From assembly GCF_026427775.1 (NCBI RefSeq), contig NZ_CP044532.1, forward strand, positions 868,001 to 932,000: 64,000 bases of DNA, written 5' to 3'. This document shows, one piece after another, positions 49,037 to 58,137 of this stretch. The position numbers were made by a program, and so were the translations under genes. Each line of letters starts with the position of its first letter. Position 1 is the first letter of the stretch. Source of the DNA: Arthrobacter sp. CDRTa11 (lineage in GTDB: Bacteria > Actinomycetota > Actinomycetes > Actinomycetales > Micrococcaceae). The notes beneath the pieces are model-generated. The model did not search any database. It was not told the origin of the DNA and saw only the letters and a program-made list of their open reading frames with translations.

Positions 49037-50602
49037 TTAGCAGACGGTGTTGTCCGCGGGTACCTTGCCCTCGACGAGGTAGGCATCCACGGCATCCCCA
49101 ATGCAGCTGTTGGACCTGCCATAAGCTGTGTGGCCTTCGCCCTCCCAGGTCAGCAATGACGCATTCTCCAGCTGCTTCCGCAGGGAAGCGGCCCATTCCA
49201 CTGGCGTTGCAGGATCGCCGGTGGTGCCGATAACAACAATGGGGGACTCGCCGGTGTAATCCACAGGCGCGGGGGTCCGGACGCTCCGGTAGGGCCAGTC
49301 AACACACGAGGTCCCGCCATAGGCGAAGAAGTACCCCAAGGTAGGGGAGTCCTCGCGCAATCGCTGGTCGTCTGCCCGCATGCCCGCAGTATCGGTGACC
49401 ATGGGGTAATCCAGGCAGTTGATCGCGTTGAAAGCGAACGTGGTGTTGGACGAGTAGGTTCCGTTGGGGGAACGGTCGGCGCCAACGTCGGCCAGGCGGA
49501 GCATCAGGCTCATATCGCCCGTCATGGCAGCCTCCAGCGCCTGGGTCAGGGCGGGCCAGCTCTGGTCGTTGTAGAGCGGGGTGATGAGTCCGCTGACAAA
49601 AATATTCGCGGTGACCAGGCGCCCGTCCTTGGCGGTGCGTGGTGTCTCCTGGACAGAATTGATGAGGTCGCGGATTTGCTGGACCCCGCTGTCAGGGCTT
49701 CCGCTGAAGGGACAGCCGTCTTCCTGCATACAGTCTTCAACGTAGGACCTGATGGCCTTTTCGAAGGCCCGGGCCTGGCCGCTGGTCACCTCCTCATAGC
49801 TGATGGAGGGGTCCAGGGCTCCGTCCAGGACCATACGGCCCACGTTGTCCGGAAACAGCGATGCATAGGTTGATCCCAGGAAGGTTCCGTAGGAGTAGCC
49901 AAGATAGTTGAGCTTGCTGTCGTTCAGGACAGCACGAAGGATGTCCATGTCCTTGGCCGAGCTCACGGTGTCGATGTGTCCCATGGAGGGGCCGGTTTGT
50001 TCCGCGCACTTGGCCGCGATCGCCTTGTTGTCCGCGAGGGCTGCCTGCAGGCCGGAATCGGTATCGAGGGCGTAGATCTTCGCCCGTGACGCATCGCGCT
50101 CGGCGTCAGTCATGCATTTCACCGGGGAGGAGCGCTCAACACCCCGGGGATCGAATCCCACCAGGTCATAGTTGGCCCGCACGGATTCGGAAAAGCTGGT
50201 GGCCGCGGCATCCTTGACGTAGTCGTAGCCGGAGGCGCCGGGCCCGCCGGGATTCACCAGCAGGCTCCCGGTCTTCTTGCCCGTGCTTGCAACCTTCAGG
50301 GCCGCGATCTGGATGGTGTCGCCGTCGGGGTTGTCATAGTCCATCGGCACGGTGACCTTGGCGCACTGGAACTCCTTTTCGCACGGCTCCCACACCACTT
50401 CCTGCGAATAGAAATCAGCCAGCCCATTCGGAGCCGACGCCACGATCGAAGGATCCGCCTTGGCGGTTGACGGTCCTTTGTCCTGGTTACCCCCGCCGAT
50501 CAGGCTGCAGGAGGCAAGCAGCAGGGCCAAAACCAGGGCGCCGGCGGTCCGCAGTCGCTTCCCCAGGGATCGGGAGCGTGCGGGCAGGGGGCGAGCAGTC
50601 AT
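49037..50602 (-). CDS. secreted alpha/beta-hydrolase lipoprotein (tripeptidyl aminopeptidase-like)
   Basis: Exported serine peptidase/esterase of 521 residues, TAP/SlpD family. A basic N-terminus, hydrophobic core and lipobox LLASC place the lipidated cysteine at C32. The mature part has an oxyanion HGNPGG-like NPGGPG, the nucleophile in GYSYGTFLG, and C-terminal TAP_C elements (VVIGTTGDPATPVEWAASL with Asp, and GEGHTAYG with His). It would release short peptides outside the membrane for uptake. It starts 22 nt after holB, so it may be the last gene of the tmk-holB operon. Confidence 0.9.
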   Translation of the reverse strand: MTARPLPARSRSLGKRLRTAGALVLALLLASCSLIGGGNQDKGPSTAKADPSIVASAPNGLADFYSQEVVWEPCEKEFQCAKVTVPMDYDNPDGDTIQIAALKVASTGKKTGSLLVNPGGPGASGYDYVKDAAATSFSESVRANYDLVGFDPRGVERSSPVKCMTDAERDASRAKIYALDTDSGLQAALADNKAIAAKCAEQTGPSMGHIDTVSSAKDMDILRAVLNDSKLNYLGYSYGTFLGSTYASLFPDNVGRMVLDGALDPSISYEEVTSGQARAFEKAIRSYVEDCMQEDGCPFSGSPDSGVQQIRDLINSVQETPRTAKDGRLVTANIFVSGLITPLYNDQSWPALTQALEAAMTGDMSLMLRLADVGADRSPNGTYSSNTTFAFNAINCLDYPMVTDTAGMRADDQRLREDSPTLGYFFAYGGTSCVDWPYRSVRTPAPVDYTGESPIVVIGTTGDPATPVEWAASLRKQLENASLLTWEGEGHTAYGRSNSCIGDAVDAYLVEGKVPADNTVC

Positions 50603-50624
50603 CGTGAGGTCTCCTTGGTAAGGG

Positions 50625-51767
50625 CTAGATCAGGCTGGCTGCCATGGACTCAATAGTCAACAGCGGTGCGACGTTGGTGGTGGTGATGCGTTGGCGGGCC
50701 TTGTTGACGGCATCCATGCGGGCGAGGGTGGTTTCGGGCGTGGAGCGTCCGGCGAACTCCTCCAGTTCACCCCTGAGCTCAACGTTTACCAGCTCCACAG
50801 CATTCCCGAGTTGGATAATCAGCACATCCCGGTAGAAGGACAGCAGGTCCGTCAGTGTCCTGTCCAGGGAATCCGTGATGGAGCGTTTGGCCCGCCGCTT
50901 CTGGTCCTCTTCGAGCTGCCTGACCTGGCTCCGCATGGACGGTGGCAGTGTCCCTGATTCGGGGGCGCCCAGTGTGGCCAGGAGCGCGGCCTTCTCCGCG
51001 GCGTCGCGCTCTTCGTTGGAGCTGTTGGCCTCGGCGGTGGCGATTTTGACCAGCTTGTCCGCCATCATGACCGCCGCCGTGACGCCGCGCAACGCCAGCG
51101 GGAACCGCACTGTTTCGAGCCGGCGCTCCCGTGCCTCGGGATCCCGGGCAAGGCGGCGGGCGATCCCCACGTGGCTCTGGGCAGCCCGGGCTGCCCGTTC
51201 GGCAAGGGCGGGGTCCACACCGTCCCGCTTGACCAGCAAGGCGGCGACGTCGGCCGCAGGCGGCAGGCGAAGGGCTACGGCACGGCAGCGTGACCTGATG
51301 GTCACCAGGACATCCGCCGGCGACGGCGCACAAAGCATCCAAATGGTGCGCGGCGTGGGCTCCTCGATGGCCTTGAGCAGAACATTGGTGGTGCGTTCAG
51401 CCATCCTGTCCGCGTCCTCAACCACGATGATCCGCCACCGTCCGGACGAGGGCCTGTTTCCTGCTGTTGACACCAGATCGCGGGCTTCGTCAATGGTGAT
51501 GGTGACCTTCTCAGTGCGGACAAAGGTGACATCTGAATGAGTCTCGCCAAGGATGGTGTGGCAGGCGGAGCACTCACCGCAGCCACGGAGGCTGACATCG
51601 TCCTGGTCGCAGTTCAGGGCAGCCGCGAAGGCTTTGGCCGCGTTGGAACGTCCAGAACCGGGAGGGCCGGTGAACAGCCAAGCGTGGGTCAGGCCCTCGC
51701 CAAGGGAGGCCTGGCGGAGCTGTTCGACGACGGCCGGCTGGCCCTGGAGATCGTCCCAGACGGTCAC
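50625..51767 (-). CDS. holB: DNA polymerase III subunit delta'
   Basis: Clamp-loader subunit of 380 residues, AAA+ fold. The N-terminal domain has THAWLFTGPPGSGRSNAAKAFAAAL, where the Walker A lysine is arginine (R40), as expected for delta' proteins, which do not hydrolyse ATP. A zinc module CGECSAC is present with C54-type partner. It is followed by VVEDADRMAERTTNVLLKAIEEP and SRCRAV (SRC motif). The start overlaps the tmk stop by 4 bp, so translation is coupled, a common actinobacterial order. Confidence 0.93.
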   Translation of the reverse strand: MTVWDDLQGQPAVVEQLRQASLGEGLTHAWLFTGPPGSGRSNAAKAFAAALNCDQDDVSLRGCGECSACHTILGETHSDVTFVRTEKVTITIDEARDLVSTAGNRPSSGRWRIIVVEDADRMAERTTNVLLKAIEEPTPRTIWMLCAPSPADVLVTIRSRCRAVALRLPPAADVAALLVKRDGVDPALAERAARAAQSHVGIARRLARDPEARERRLETVRFPLALRGVTAAVMMADKLVKIATAEANSSNEERDAAEKAALLATLGAPESGTLPPSMRSQVRQLEEDQKRRAKRSITDSLDRTLTDLLSFYRDVLIIQLGNAVELVNVELRGELEEFAGRSTPETTLARMDAVNKARQRITTTNVAPLLTIESMAASLI

Positions 51768-52420
51768 GCAGCACCACGTCCGGCAGAAGTCAGCAGCCCG
51801 TCCACCCTGGCCAGGATCTGTGCGGCGAGGTCGGTCACGGGCAAATGCGCCGGCAGGACAAGGTAGGCGTCCGGGTGGAGGGCCGCCAACTCGAGGAAGG
51901 CGTTCCGGATGCGCGTGTGGAATTCGTCGGCCTCGGATTCAAGGCGGTCTTCGGCGGCGTCCCCTGCCGTCCTGCGGCGCCGTCCAACACCAGGATCCAC
52001 ATCAAGCAGCACGGTCAGATCAGGCTGCAGACCGCTGGTGGCCCATTCGTTGATCGAGCGCACGGCGTCGGTGCCCAGATCCCGGCCAGCACCCTGGTAG
52101 GCCACCGAGGAGTCGATATAGCGGTCGGTGAGGACGATTTCACCCCGCTCCAAGGCAGGGCGGATGACCTGGCTGGCGTGGGCAGCGCGGGAGGCCGCGA
52201 AGATGAGCGCCTCCGTGTGGGCATCGATGTGGCCATTGCCATGGTCCAAAACAAGGGAGCGCAGCTTCTCGCCAACGGGTGTTCCCCCCGGCTCGCGCGT
52301 TCGTAAAACCTTCAGGCCCCGGGATTCCAGCGCCTCGGCCAGCCGGGCTGCCTGCGTGGACTTGCCGGCGCCGTCGCCGCCTTCAAACGCGATGAAGAAT
52401 CCGGGGGTCTGGTTAGTCAC
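51764..52420 (-). CDS. tmk: thymidylate kinase
   Basis: Essential enzyme that phosphorylates dTMP to dTDP, 218 residues. P-loop FEGGDGAGKST (about 13-23), substrate-binding DRYIDSSVAYQGAGR, and the lid-region RRRRTAGDAAED. It begins the tmk-holB-peptidase run. A PLP-enzyme gene is divergent 120 bp away. Confidence 0.95.
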   Translation of the reverse strand: MTNQTPGFFIAFEGGDGAGKSTQAARLAEALESRGLKVLRTREPGGTPVGEKLRSLVLDHGNGHIDAHTEALIFAASRAAHASQVIRPALERGEIVLTDRYIDSSVAYQGAGRDLGTDAVRSINEWATSGLQPDLTVLLDVDPGVGRRRRTAGDAAEDRLESEADEFHTRIRNAFLELAALHPDAYLVLPAHLPVTDLAAQILARVDGLLTSAGRGAA

Positions 52421-52540
52421 TGAACAAGCCTACCGTTCGGACATTCATCCAGTGGCGGGCTAACCGGCCGCCACACGGCGCATACCACCCGGTCGGTGAC
52501 TCCTTTCGGACGGCAGCAGGCTCCAAAGTACGCTTTCTGC

Positions 52541-53731
52541 ATGAGCCTTTCACAACAGCACTCAGCGTCCCTCTCGGCCGAGACGGTGGTTGTTGCAGCC
52601 GGCCGGCCGCCGCGGGAGCGGGATGAACCGGTTAACCCTCCCATTGTGCTGTCCTCCACCTACTTCGGCAGCGGCCCCCTGTCTGATGGGGACCGCGGCT
52701 ATGGCAGGTACTCCAACCCCACTTGGGACCCTTTCGAGGAAGCCTTGGGACAGCTGGAGGGTTCCCAACTGCCGGGGCTCCTGTATGCGTCCGGGCTGGC
52801 AGCGGTCAGCTCCGCGCTGTCGCTTATTCCGGCCGGGGGTGTGCTGGTCATGCCCTCGCACAGCTACTCGGGGTCCCTGGTGATGGCTACGGAGCTGGCA
52901 CAGAAGGGCTTCCTGGAGCTCCGGACCGTGGACATCGCGGATACCGACGCTGTGAAGGAACTGCTGGCCCCCCAAGGCCCTCAAGCCCGGCCGGCCAGCA
53001 TGCTCTGGATCGAAAGCCCCACCAATCCCATGCTTGGCATTGCCGACATCCGCGAACTTACCCAGGCAGCCCATCAGGCCGGTGCCATCGTTGTCGCGGA
53101 TAACACCTTTTCAACCCCGCTGGTGCAGCAGCCCCTGGGACTGGGTTCCGACGTCGTGCTCCACTCGGTGACCAAATATCTGGCTGGCCACTCCGATGTT
53201 GTCCTTGGCGCCCTGGTGACCTCGAATCCGGATATCCGAAACGCGTTGCTGCATCACCGGATCATCCACGGCGGCATTGCCGGGCCCTTCGAAGCATGGC
53301 TCGCTTTGCGGGGCCTGAGAACCCTGGCGCTTCGCATTGAACGGTCGCAGGCGTCGGCGGCTGTGCTGGCGGAACGGCTCAGCACGCATTCGCGGATTGA
53401 AAGCATCCGCTTCCCGGGGCTTTCCACCGACCCCGGCCACGGACGTGCCAAAACACAAATGACCGGCTTCGGCTCAATAATTTGCGTCCAGATCGCCCCC
53501 GTGGGAAGCGTCAGCGGGGCCGACGCCGCAGACAAGCTGGTCCGCGCCCTGCAGCTGTGGCTGCCCGCCACCTCCCTTGGCGGAGTGGAATCCCTCATTG
53601 AACGGCGGCGCCGGCACACCGCCGAACCGCTCTCCGTGCCGGAGAACCTGGTGAGGCTCAGCGTCGGAATTGAAAATGTTGAGGACCTCTGGGCCGATCT
53701 GAAACAGGCACTGGACTCGCTGGGCGGCTAG
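52541..53731 (+). CDS. PLP-dependent enzyme of Cys/Met metabolism (cystathionine gamma-synthase/lyase family)
   Basis: Fold type I enzyme of 396 residues that adds or removes sulfur groups at the gamma carbon in transsulfuration. Family signatures: YSNPTWDPFEEALGQLEG near the N-terminus, cofactor aspartate in VVADNTFSTPLVQQPLGLGSDVVLHSVTKYLAGHSDV with the Schiff-base lysine at about K212, and SLGGVESLIERRRRH near the end. It starts at 52541 (MSLSQQHS). It could be a gamma-synthase or a gamma-lyase; sequence does not decide this. Confidence 0.92.
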   Translation: MSLSQQHSASLSAETVVVAAGRPPRERDEPVNPPIVLSSTYFGSGPLSDGDRGYGRYSNPTWDPFEEALGQLEGSQLPGLLYASGLAAVSSALSLIPAGGVLVMPSHSYSGSLVMATELAQKGFLELRTVDIADTDAVKELLAPQGPQARPASMLWIESPTNPMLGIADIRELTQAAHQAGAIVVADNTFSTPLVQQPLGLGSDVVLHSVTKYLAGHSDVVLGALVTSNPDIRNALLHHRIIHGGIAGPFEAWLALRGLRTLALRIERSQASAAVLAERLSTHSRIESIRFPGLSTDPGHGRAKTQMTGFGSIICVQIAPVGSVSGADAADKLVRALQLWLPATSLGGVESLIERRRRHTAEPLSVPENLVRLSVGIENVEDLWADLKQALDSLGG

Positions 53732-53737
53732 GCTTGG

Positions 53738-54091
53738 ATGGTGGACGGTGAAATGATTATTCGGCCTGTTGAGCAGGCAGTGTTTTTTATCCTTGCCCTG
53801 GTGGCACTGGGACTTGAGCTGTGGGCCCTGTTTGACTGTGTCCGGCACAAGGCCAACGCTTTTGAAGCCACCGGCAAAAGGACAAAGACTTTTTGGCTTG
53901 CACTCACCGGCGGAGCCACGGCCGTGGGGGCGCTGTCCCTTCTGGGCAGCGGCGGCATTTTCGGAACCCTCGGCCTCTTTGGGCTGGCAGCGGTAGTTGC
54001 AGCGTGCGTGTACCTCGCCGATGTCAGGCCTGCCGTGAAGGATGCCGGCCGCGGCGGAAGCCGCAACACCGGACCCTACGGGCCCTGGTAG
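53738..54091 (+). CDS. DUF2516-family membrane protein
   Basis: Small membrane protein of up to 117 residues with helices EQAVFFILALVALGLELWALFDCV, FWLALTGGATAVGALSLL and FGLAAVVAACVYLADVRPAVK; these match actinobacterial DUF2516 proteins. The function is unknown. The start may be 53738 or the ATG at 53753 (MIIRPVEQ). It begins 6 nt after the PLP enzyme stop, so they are probably co-transcribed, and it converges with the methyltransferase gene. Confidence 0.85.
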   Translation: MVDGEMIIRPVEQAVFFILALVALGLELWALFDCVRHKANAFEATGKRTKTFWLALTGGATAVGALSLLGSGGIFGTLGLFGLAAVVAACVYLADVRPAVKDAGRGGSRNTGPYGPW

Positions 54092-54097
54092 GAGGCC

Positions 54098-54943
54098 TCA
54101 GGCCTCCTGGGCCGGCGGGGCCACCGCTTCCCAGCCCACCGTGAGTTCCCCCAGCCGCCAACGCGCGGGACCGTCCTGAACCGGCCACCCGGCCTCGAGC
54201 AGTGCCTTGCACATCCCCTGCCACCGCTGACGGTTCCCGAACGAGGCCAGTGGCGCAGATTCCAGCCACGCACGGTCCATAGCCTGCATCAGGGCGTGGA
54301 TCCGCTCGCCGGGGACATTGCGGTGGATCAGTGCCTTGGGGAGCCTTTCGGCAATCTCGGAGGGCAGCACAAAGCTGCCGAACCGCATCGAGATGCTCAG
54401 CGACAGCGGGCCCTGAGCATCAAGGGCAATCCACGCCACCCGCCGCCCGATTTCGTCACAGGTGCCGTCAATGAACAGCCCGCCGGCGGAGAGCCGGCCC
54501 TGGACCAGGCGCCAGATAGCTCCGACATCCGCTTCCTCGTACTGCCGCAACACGTTAAACGCACGGACCAGGACGGGATTGCCGGGCACCGGCAGTTCGA
54601 AGCCGCCCACCATAAATGCGAGGCCGGGCCTCTCCAGGGCTTTCGCCACCCTGACCCGTTCGGGTTCGATCTCGATCCCGCAGACACGGACGTCCGGACG
54701 CACGGCAGCCAGCCGCTGGAAGAGTTCGACGGCGGTGGCCGGCGTGGCGCCGTAGCCCAGGTCCACCACCAGCGGATCGTTAGCGGTCCTCAGCCGCCAT
54801 GCCTGCGGACCAGTCAGCCAGCGGTCCAGGCGCCTCATCCGGTTGGGGCTGGTGGTGCCGCGGGTGACATTTCCGACCGGCTTCCCGGGCCTGCTCCTGC
54901 CGGAGACGTGCGGGCCTGCCACCCGTTCAGCTTTTTGAACCAC
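54098..54943 (-). CDS. class I SAM-dependent methyltransferase
   Basis: Cytosolic protein of 281 residues. Motif I, LVVDLGYGATPATAVELFQRLA, and motif II-type acidic loop CGIEIEPERVRVAKALE show a SAM-binding Rossmann domain. The middle has FIDGTCDEIGRRVAW and the C-terminus is Trp-rich. The substrate is not obvious. The first 35 residues are disordered and basic. It converges with the DUF2516 gene with a 6-nt gap. Confidence 0.82.
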   Translation of the reverse strand: MVQKAERVAGPHVSGRSRPGKPVGNVTRGTTSPNRMRRLDRWLTGPQAWRLRTANDPLVVDLGYGATPATAVELFQRLAAVRPDVRVCGIEIEPERVRVAKALERPGLAFMVGGFELPVPGNPVLVRAFNVLRQYEEADVGAIWRLVQGRLSAGGLFIDGTCDEIGRRVAWIALDAQGPLSLSISMRFGSFVLPSEIAERLPKALIHRNVPGERIHALMQAMDRAWLESAPLASFGNRQRWQGMCKALLEAGWPVQDGPARWRLGELTVGWEAVAPPAQEA

Positions 54944-55074
54944 CGCCCAACCTTATCCTTGGCCGCTGCCGCACTTGGATGCGCGCGGCGCTGCAGGCTG
55001 CCGATGCGTCGGCTACGTGACCCCGCGGTGTAACGCTGGGCGGGCTTCATTGCGCCTCCGCTAGGATGAAAATC

Positions 55075-55821
55075 ATGACTTACAAGCTGATTCTGCTGCG
55101 CCACGGCCACAGCGAATGGAACGCCAAGAACCTGTTCACCGGCTGGGTGGATGTTGACCTCAACGACCAGGGCCGCGAGGAGGCGGCGCGCGGCGGTGAG
55201 CTTCTGGTCGAGCATGATGTACTCCCCGACATCCTTTACACCTCGCTCCTGAAGCGGGCCATCAACACTGCCAACATCTCCCTGGACAAGGCTGACCGCG
55301 GCTGGATTCCCGTCAAGCGCGACTGGCGCCTGAACGAACGCCACTATGGTGCGCTGCAGGGTAAGGACAAGGCCCAGACCCTGGCCGAGTACGGCGAGGA
55401 TCAGTTTATGGAGTGGCGCCGTTCCTACGACACCCCGCCGCCGCCCCTGGACGACAACAGCGAGTTCTCGCAGGCACACGATCCGCGCTACGCCGACCTC
55501 GGCGACGCCCTCCCGCGCACGGAGTGCCTGAAGGACGTCCTGGTCCGCCTCCTGCCGTATTGGGAATCGGACATCAAGGCAGACCTTCGGGCGGGCAAGA
55601 CCGTCCTGGTCACGGCACACGGCAACTCGCTGCGCGCCCTGGTCAAGCACCTCGACGGCATCAGCGACGAAGCCATCGCCAGTCTGAACATCCCCACCGG
55701 CATCCCGCTGGTTTACGACCTGGACGAGGACTTCCAGCCGATCAACCGCGGCGGCACCTACCTTGATCCGGAAGCAGCGGCAGACGCCATCCTCGCCGTG
55801 GCCAACCAGGGCAAGAAGTAG
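55075..55821 (+). CDS. gpmA: 2,3-bisphosphoglycerate-dependent phosphoglycerate mutase
   Basis: Glycolytic enzyme that interconverts 3- and 2-phosphoglycerate, 248 residues. The phosphohistidine motif is RHGHSEWN (R9, H10), the second catalytic histidine is in [17 protein letters not shown], and E in [11 protein letters not shown] is present. The ATG at 55075 has AGGATG upstream; an ATG at 55066 is possible. It precedes phoU and senX3-regX3; the same order is known from mycobacteria (gpm1, senX3, regX3). Confidence 0.97.
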   Translation: MTYKLILLRHGHSEWNAKNLFTGWVDVDLNDQGREEAARGGELLVEHDVLPDILYTSLLKRAINTANISLDKADRGWIPVKRDWRLNERHYGALQGKDKAQTLAEYGEDQFMEWRRSYDTPPPPLDDNSEFSQAHDPRYADLGDALPRTECLKDVLVRLLPYWESDIKADLRAGKTVLVTAHGNSLRALVKHLDGISDEAIASLNIPTGIPLVYDLDEDFQPINRGGTYLDPEAAADAILAVANQGKK

Positions 55822-55840
55822 GCGTTTCATTCATTAACGG

Positions 55841-55889
55841 ACGACGACGGACGGTCACCCGGGAATTCCGGGTGACCGTCCGTCGTCGT
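55841..55889. terminator. terminator hairpin after gpmA
   Basis: A perfect 22-bp stem (55841-55862 and 55868-55889) around the loop GAATT, starting ACGACGACGGACGGTC. Both this and the pckG hairpin begin with ACGACG and end CGTCGT. It lies between convergent gpmA and phoU. Confidence 0.82.
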
Positions 55890-55892
55890 ACT

Positions 55893-55957
55893 GGAGTTTT
55901 TGTCCAGATATAGCGACCTAAAGGGCGTTTTGGTCGCCGTATCTGGACAAAAATTCC
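55893..55957. repeat. long inverted repeat between convergent gpmA and phoU
   Basis: Arms of 26 nt (55893-55918 and 55932-55957, 23 of 26 complementary) around a 13-nt loop, with core TTTTTGTCCAGATA. It is a second hairpin after the gpmA terminator and could terminate phoU on the minus strand. Confidence 0.72.
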
Positions 55958-55963
55958 AAGGGG

Positions 55964-56626
55964 TTAGCTGTACTCGGTGCCGTTCGGCTGCCAGGCACCC
56001 GTCACGAGGTACGTGACTTTTTGGGCGACGGAAACACCGTGGTCGGCGAAGCGCTCGAAATAGCGGCTGGCCAGCGCCACGTCAACGGTGGTGGCCGGGG
56101 ACTCCTGCCAGTCACTGTGGGCGATCGCCTGGAAGACGCTCAAGTGGAGATCATTGATAGCACTTTTCGCCTTCAGGATGTCGCGGGCCACTTCAAGGTC
56201 CCGGGTCTCCAAGAGAATCGTCAGTTTGTCTGCGATCAGCTGGTCCAGTTCCGCGAAACTCTTAAAGGTCTCCGTCATGGATGCCGGGATCACATTGGAC
56301 GGAAAGCGGAGGCGCGCCAGCTGGGCGATGTGCCGGGCGAGGTCACCCATACGCTCCAGGGAGGCGCTCATGCGCAATGATCCAACAATCATGCGGAGGT
56401 CACTGGCAACCGGTCCCTGCAGCGCGAGGATGTCGATGGCGCGCTCATCCAGGCTGTTCTGCAGGAAATCGATCCGGGCGTCCGCGGCAATGACATCCTG
56501 GGCAAGGTCCACGTCAGCCACCTGGAAGGACGTTGAGGCCTTGCCGATCGCTTCGCTGACCAGCCGCGAAATCTCCACCAGCTGCTCACCCACCTGGGTC
56601 AGCTCTTCCTGAAAAACCTTACGCAC
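55964..56626 (-). CDS. phoU: phosphate transport and signalling regulator PhoU
   Basis: Cytosolic adaptor of 220 residues that links the Pst transporter to the phosphate sensor kinase. It has two PhoU repeats of three helices: ASTSFQVADVDLAQDVIAADARIDFLQNSLDERAIDIL and the later DLEVARDILKAKSAINDLHLSVF. A metal-binding E/D pattern is present. I chose the GTG at 56626 (VRKVFQEELTQV), with AAAGGA upstream; the open frame beyond it is not coding. Divergent from senX3 with about 190 bp between starts, forming a shared phosphate-responsive region. Confidence 0.95.
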   Translation of the reverse strand: MRKVFQEELTQVGEQLVEISRLVSEAIGKASTSFQVADVDLAQDVIAADARIDFLQNSLDERAIDILALQGPVASDLRMIVGSLRMSASLERMGDLARHIAQLARLRFPSNVIPASMTETFKSFAELDQLIADKLTILLETRDLEVARDILKAKSAINDLHLSVFQAIAHSDWQESPATTVDVALASRYFERFADHGVSVAQKVTYLVTGAWQPNGTEYS

Positions 56627-56817
56627 GTAGGCGTCCTTTCTTTGGAACCCCTGCCGGCCTGGCAGCAGGACTTCATGTCGCCGTTCGGCACTCCAACGTA
56701 CAACTCTGCCAGCGCCCGGTAAACGGTTAGGCATTAGAAGATGAACGTTAGCTGAACCGTCGGGACAATGGCGCTGGACGCACCGGACGGACATTTTCCA
56801 GAGCATAAGCTGGAGCT

Positions 56818-58137
56818 GTGGATCCTATGCTCATTGGTGTCATCGCCGGCCTCATCGGCCTGTCGTTCGGCACTTTCGGCGTGCTCGCGTTCAGGGTCAG
56901 CGAAAAACAGCGCCAACTCGTGGACATTAACGTCGATGAACTCGCGTTGCCGGCGGGTGCTGCCGAGGTGCTCGCGGTCGTCGGCAGGGCTTTCGTTGTG
57001 GTGGATGCGGTGGACGGCGTGGTCCGTGCCAGTCCCGCAGCGTACGCCTACGGCCTGGTCCGCGGCCACACTGTGGTCCATGAACAGCTGCTGGAAATGA
57101 CAGCAGGTGTGCGCCGCGACGGCGTCATCCTGGAAAAGAAGTTGGAGCTTCCCCGCGGGCCGCTCGGTCAGGGCACCATCATCGTGCAGGTGCGCGCTGC
57201 CATGCTCGGTGAGGAATACATCGTACTGCTGGCCGATGACCGCACGGAGATCACCCGCACGGAGGAGATCCGCAATGATTTCGTGGCGAACGTTTCCCAT
57301 GAACTCAAGACACCCGTAGGCGCCATCTCCCTGCTCGCCGAGGCCCTGGAGTCCTCCGCAGACGACGAGGAAGCAGTCCGGCGGTTTGCCAAGCGCATGC
57401 ATAAGGAATCCGGCCGGTTGGCTGCGCTCGTCCAGGACATCATTGAGCTCTCCCGCCTGCAGGGTGCCAGTGTTTCCCAGCAGGGCCGGCCGGTGGACGT
57501 CAACGCCGTGATCACCGAAGCCGTGGACCGCTCCCAGCTTCCCGCTGAAAGCAAGAATATTGAGATAGTGGTTGGCGGACGGGCCGAGGGCATGGTTTAT
57601 GGTGACCAGGATTTGCTGGTTACCGCCCTGCGGAACCTGATAGACAACGCCATCCGGTACTCTCCGGAGAACACCAGGGTGGGCATCGGTGTCCGCGCCA
57701 AGGACGGGCTGATTGCCATCTCAGTCACTGACCAGGGGCTTGGGCTCACGCAGGAGGACCAAGAGCGGGTGTTCGAGCGTTTCTACCGTGTGGACGCCGC
57801 CCGGTCGCGGCACACCGGCGGCACGGGGCTGGGCCTGAGCATCGTCAAGCACGTTGCCTCCAACCACGGGGGCGAGGTGACGGTGTGGTCCAAGCCCGGC
57901 CAGGGCTCCACCTTCACCCTCAGGCTTCCGGAGATGGAGAGCGAAGAACCGCAGGCGCCACTGGTGGATGACCGCGGTGCAACGGAGCGGGGCAAGGAAC
58001 ACAGTGCAAAGGAATCCGGCGCCAAGGAAAGAGACGCCAAGGAACCCGCTGCATCCGGCCGCAGTATCCGGGAACAAAAGGCCGGCGAACTGAACGCCAA
58101 CGAACGCAATGTCAACGAACAAGGAGCCAGCGCTTGA
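56818..58137 (+). CDS. senX3: SenX3-like phosphate-sensing histidine kinase
   Basis: Sensor kinase of 439 residues. One N-terminal helix (MLIGVIAGLIGLSFGTFGVLAF), a PAS-like domain (about 50-145), HisKA with H161 (FVANVSHELKTPVGAISLLAEAL), and an ATPase domain with LRNLIDNAIRYSP, VTDQGLGL and GGTGLGLSIVKHV. It is very similar in layout to mycobacterial SenX3. The C-terminal 65 residues are low-complexity, with AKESGAKERDAKE-type repeats, and likely disordered. Its stop overlaps the regX3 start by 4 nt, and phoU is divergent upstream, so it is the phosphate regulator. Confidence 0.94.
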   Translation: MDPMLIGVIAGLIGLSFGTFGVLAFRVSEKQRQLVDINVDELALPAGAAEVLAVVGRAFVVVDAVDGVVRASPAAYAYGLVRGHTVVHEQLLEMTAGVRRDGVILEKKLELPRGPLGQGTIIVQVRAAMLGEEYIVLLADDRTEITRTEEIRNDFVANVSHELKTPVGAISLLAEALESSADDEEAVRRFAKRMHKESGRLAALVQDIIELSRLQGASVSQQGRPVDVNAVITEAVDRSQLPAESKNIEIVVGGRAEGMVYGDQDLLVTALRNLIDNAIRYSPENTRVGIGVRAKDGLIAISVTDQGLGLTQEDQERVFERFYRVDAARSRHTGGTGLGLSIVKHVASNHGGEVTVWSKPGQGSTFTLRLPEMESEEPQAPLVDDRGATERGKEHSAKESGAKERDAKEPAASGRSIREQKAGELNANERNVNEQGASA

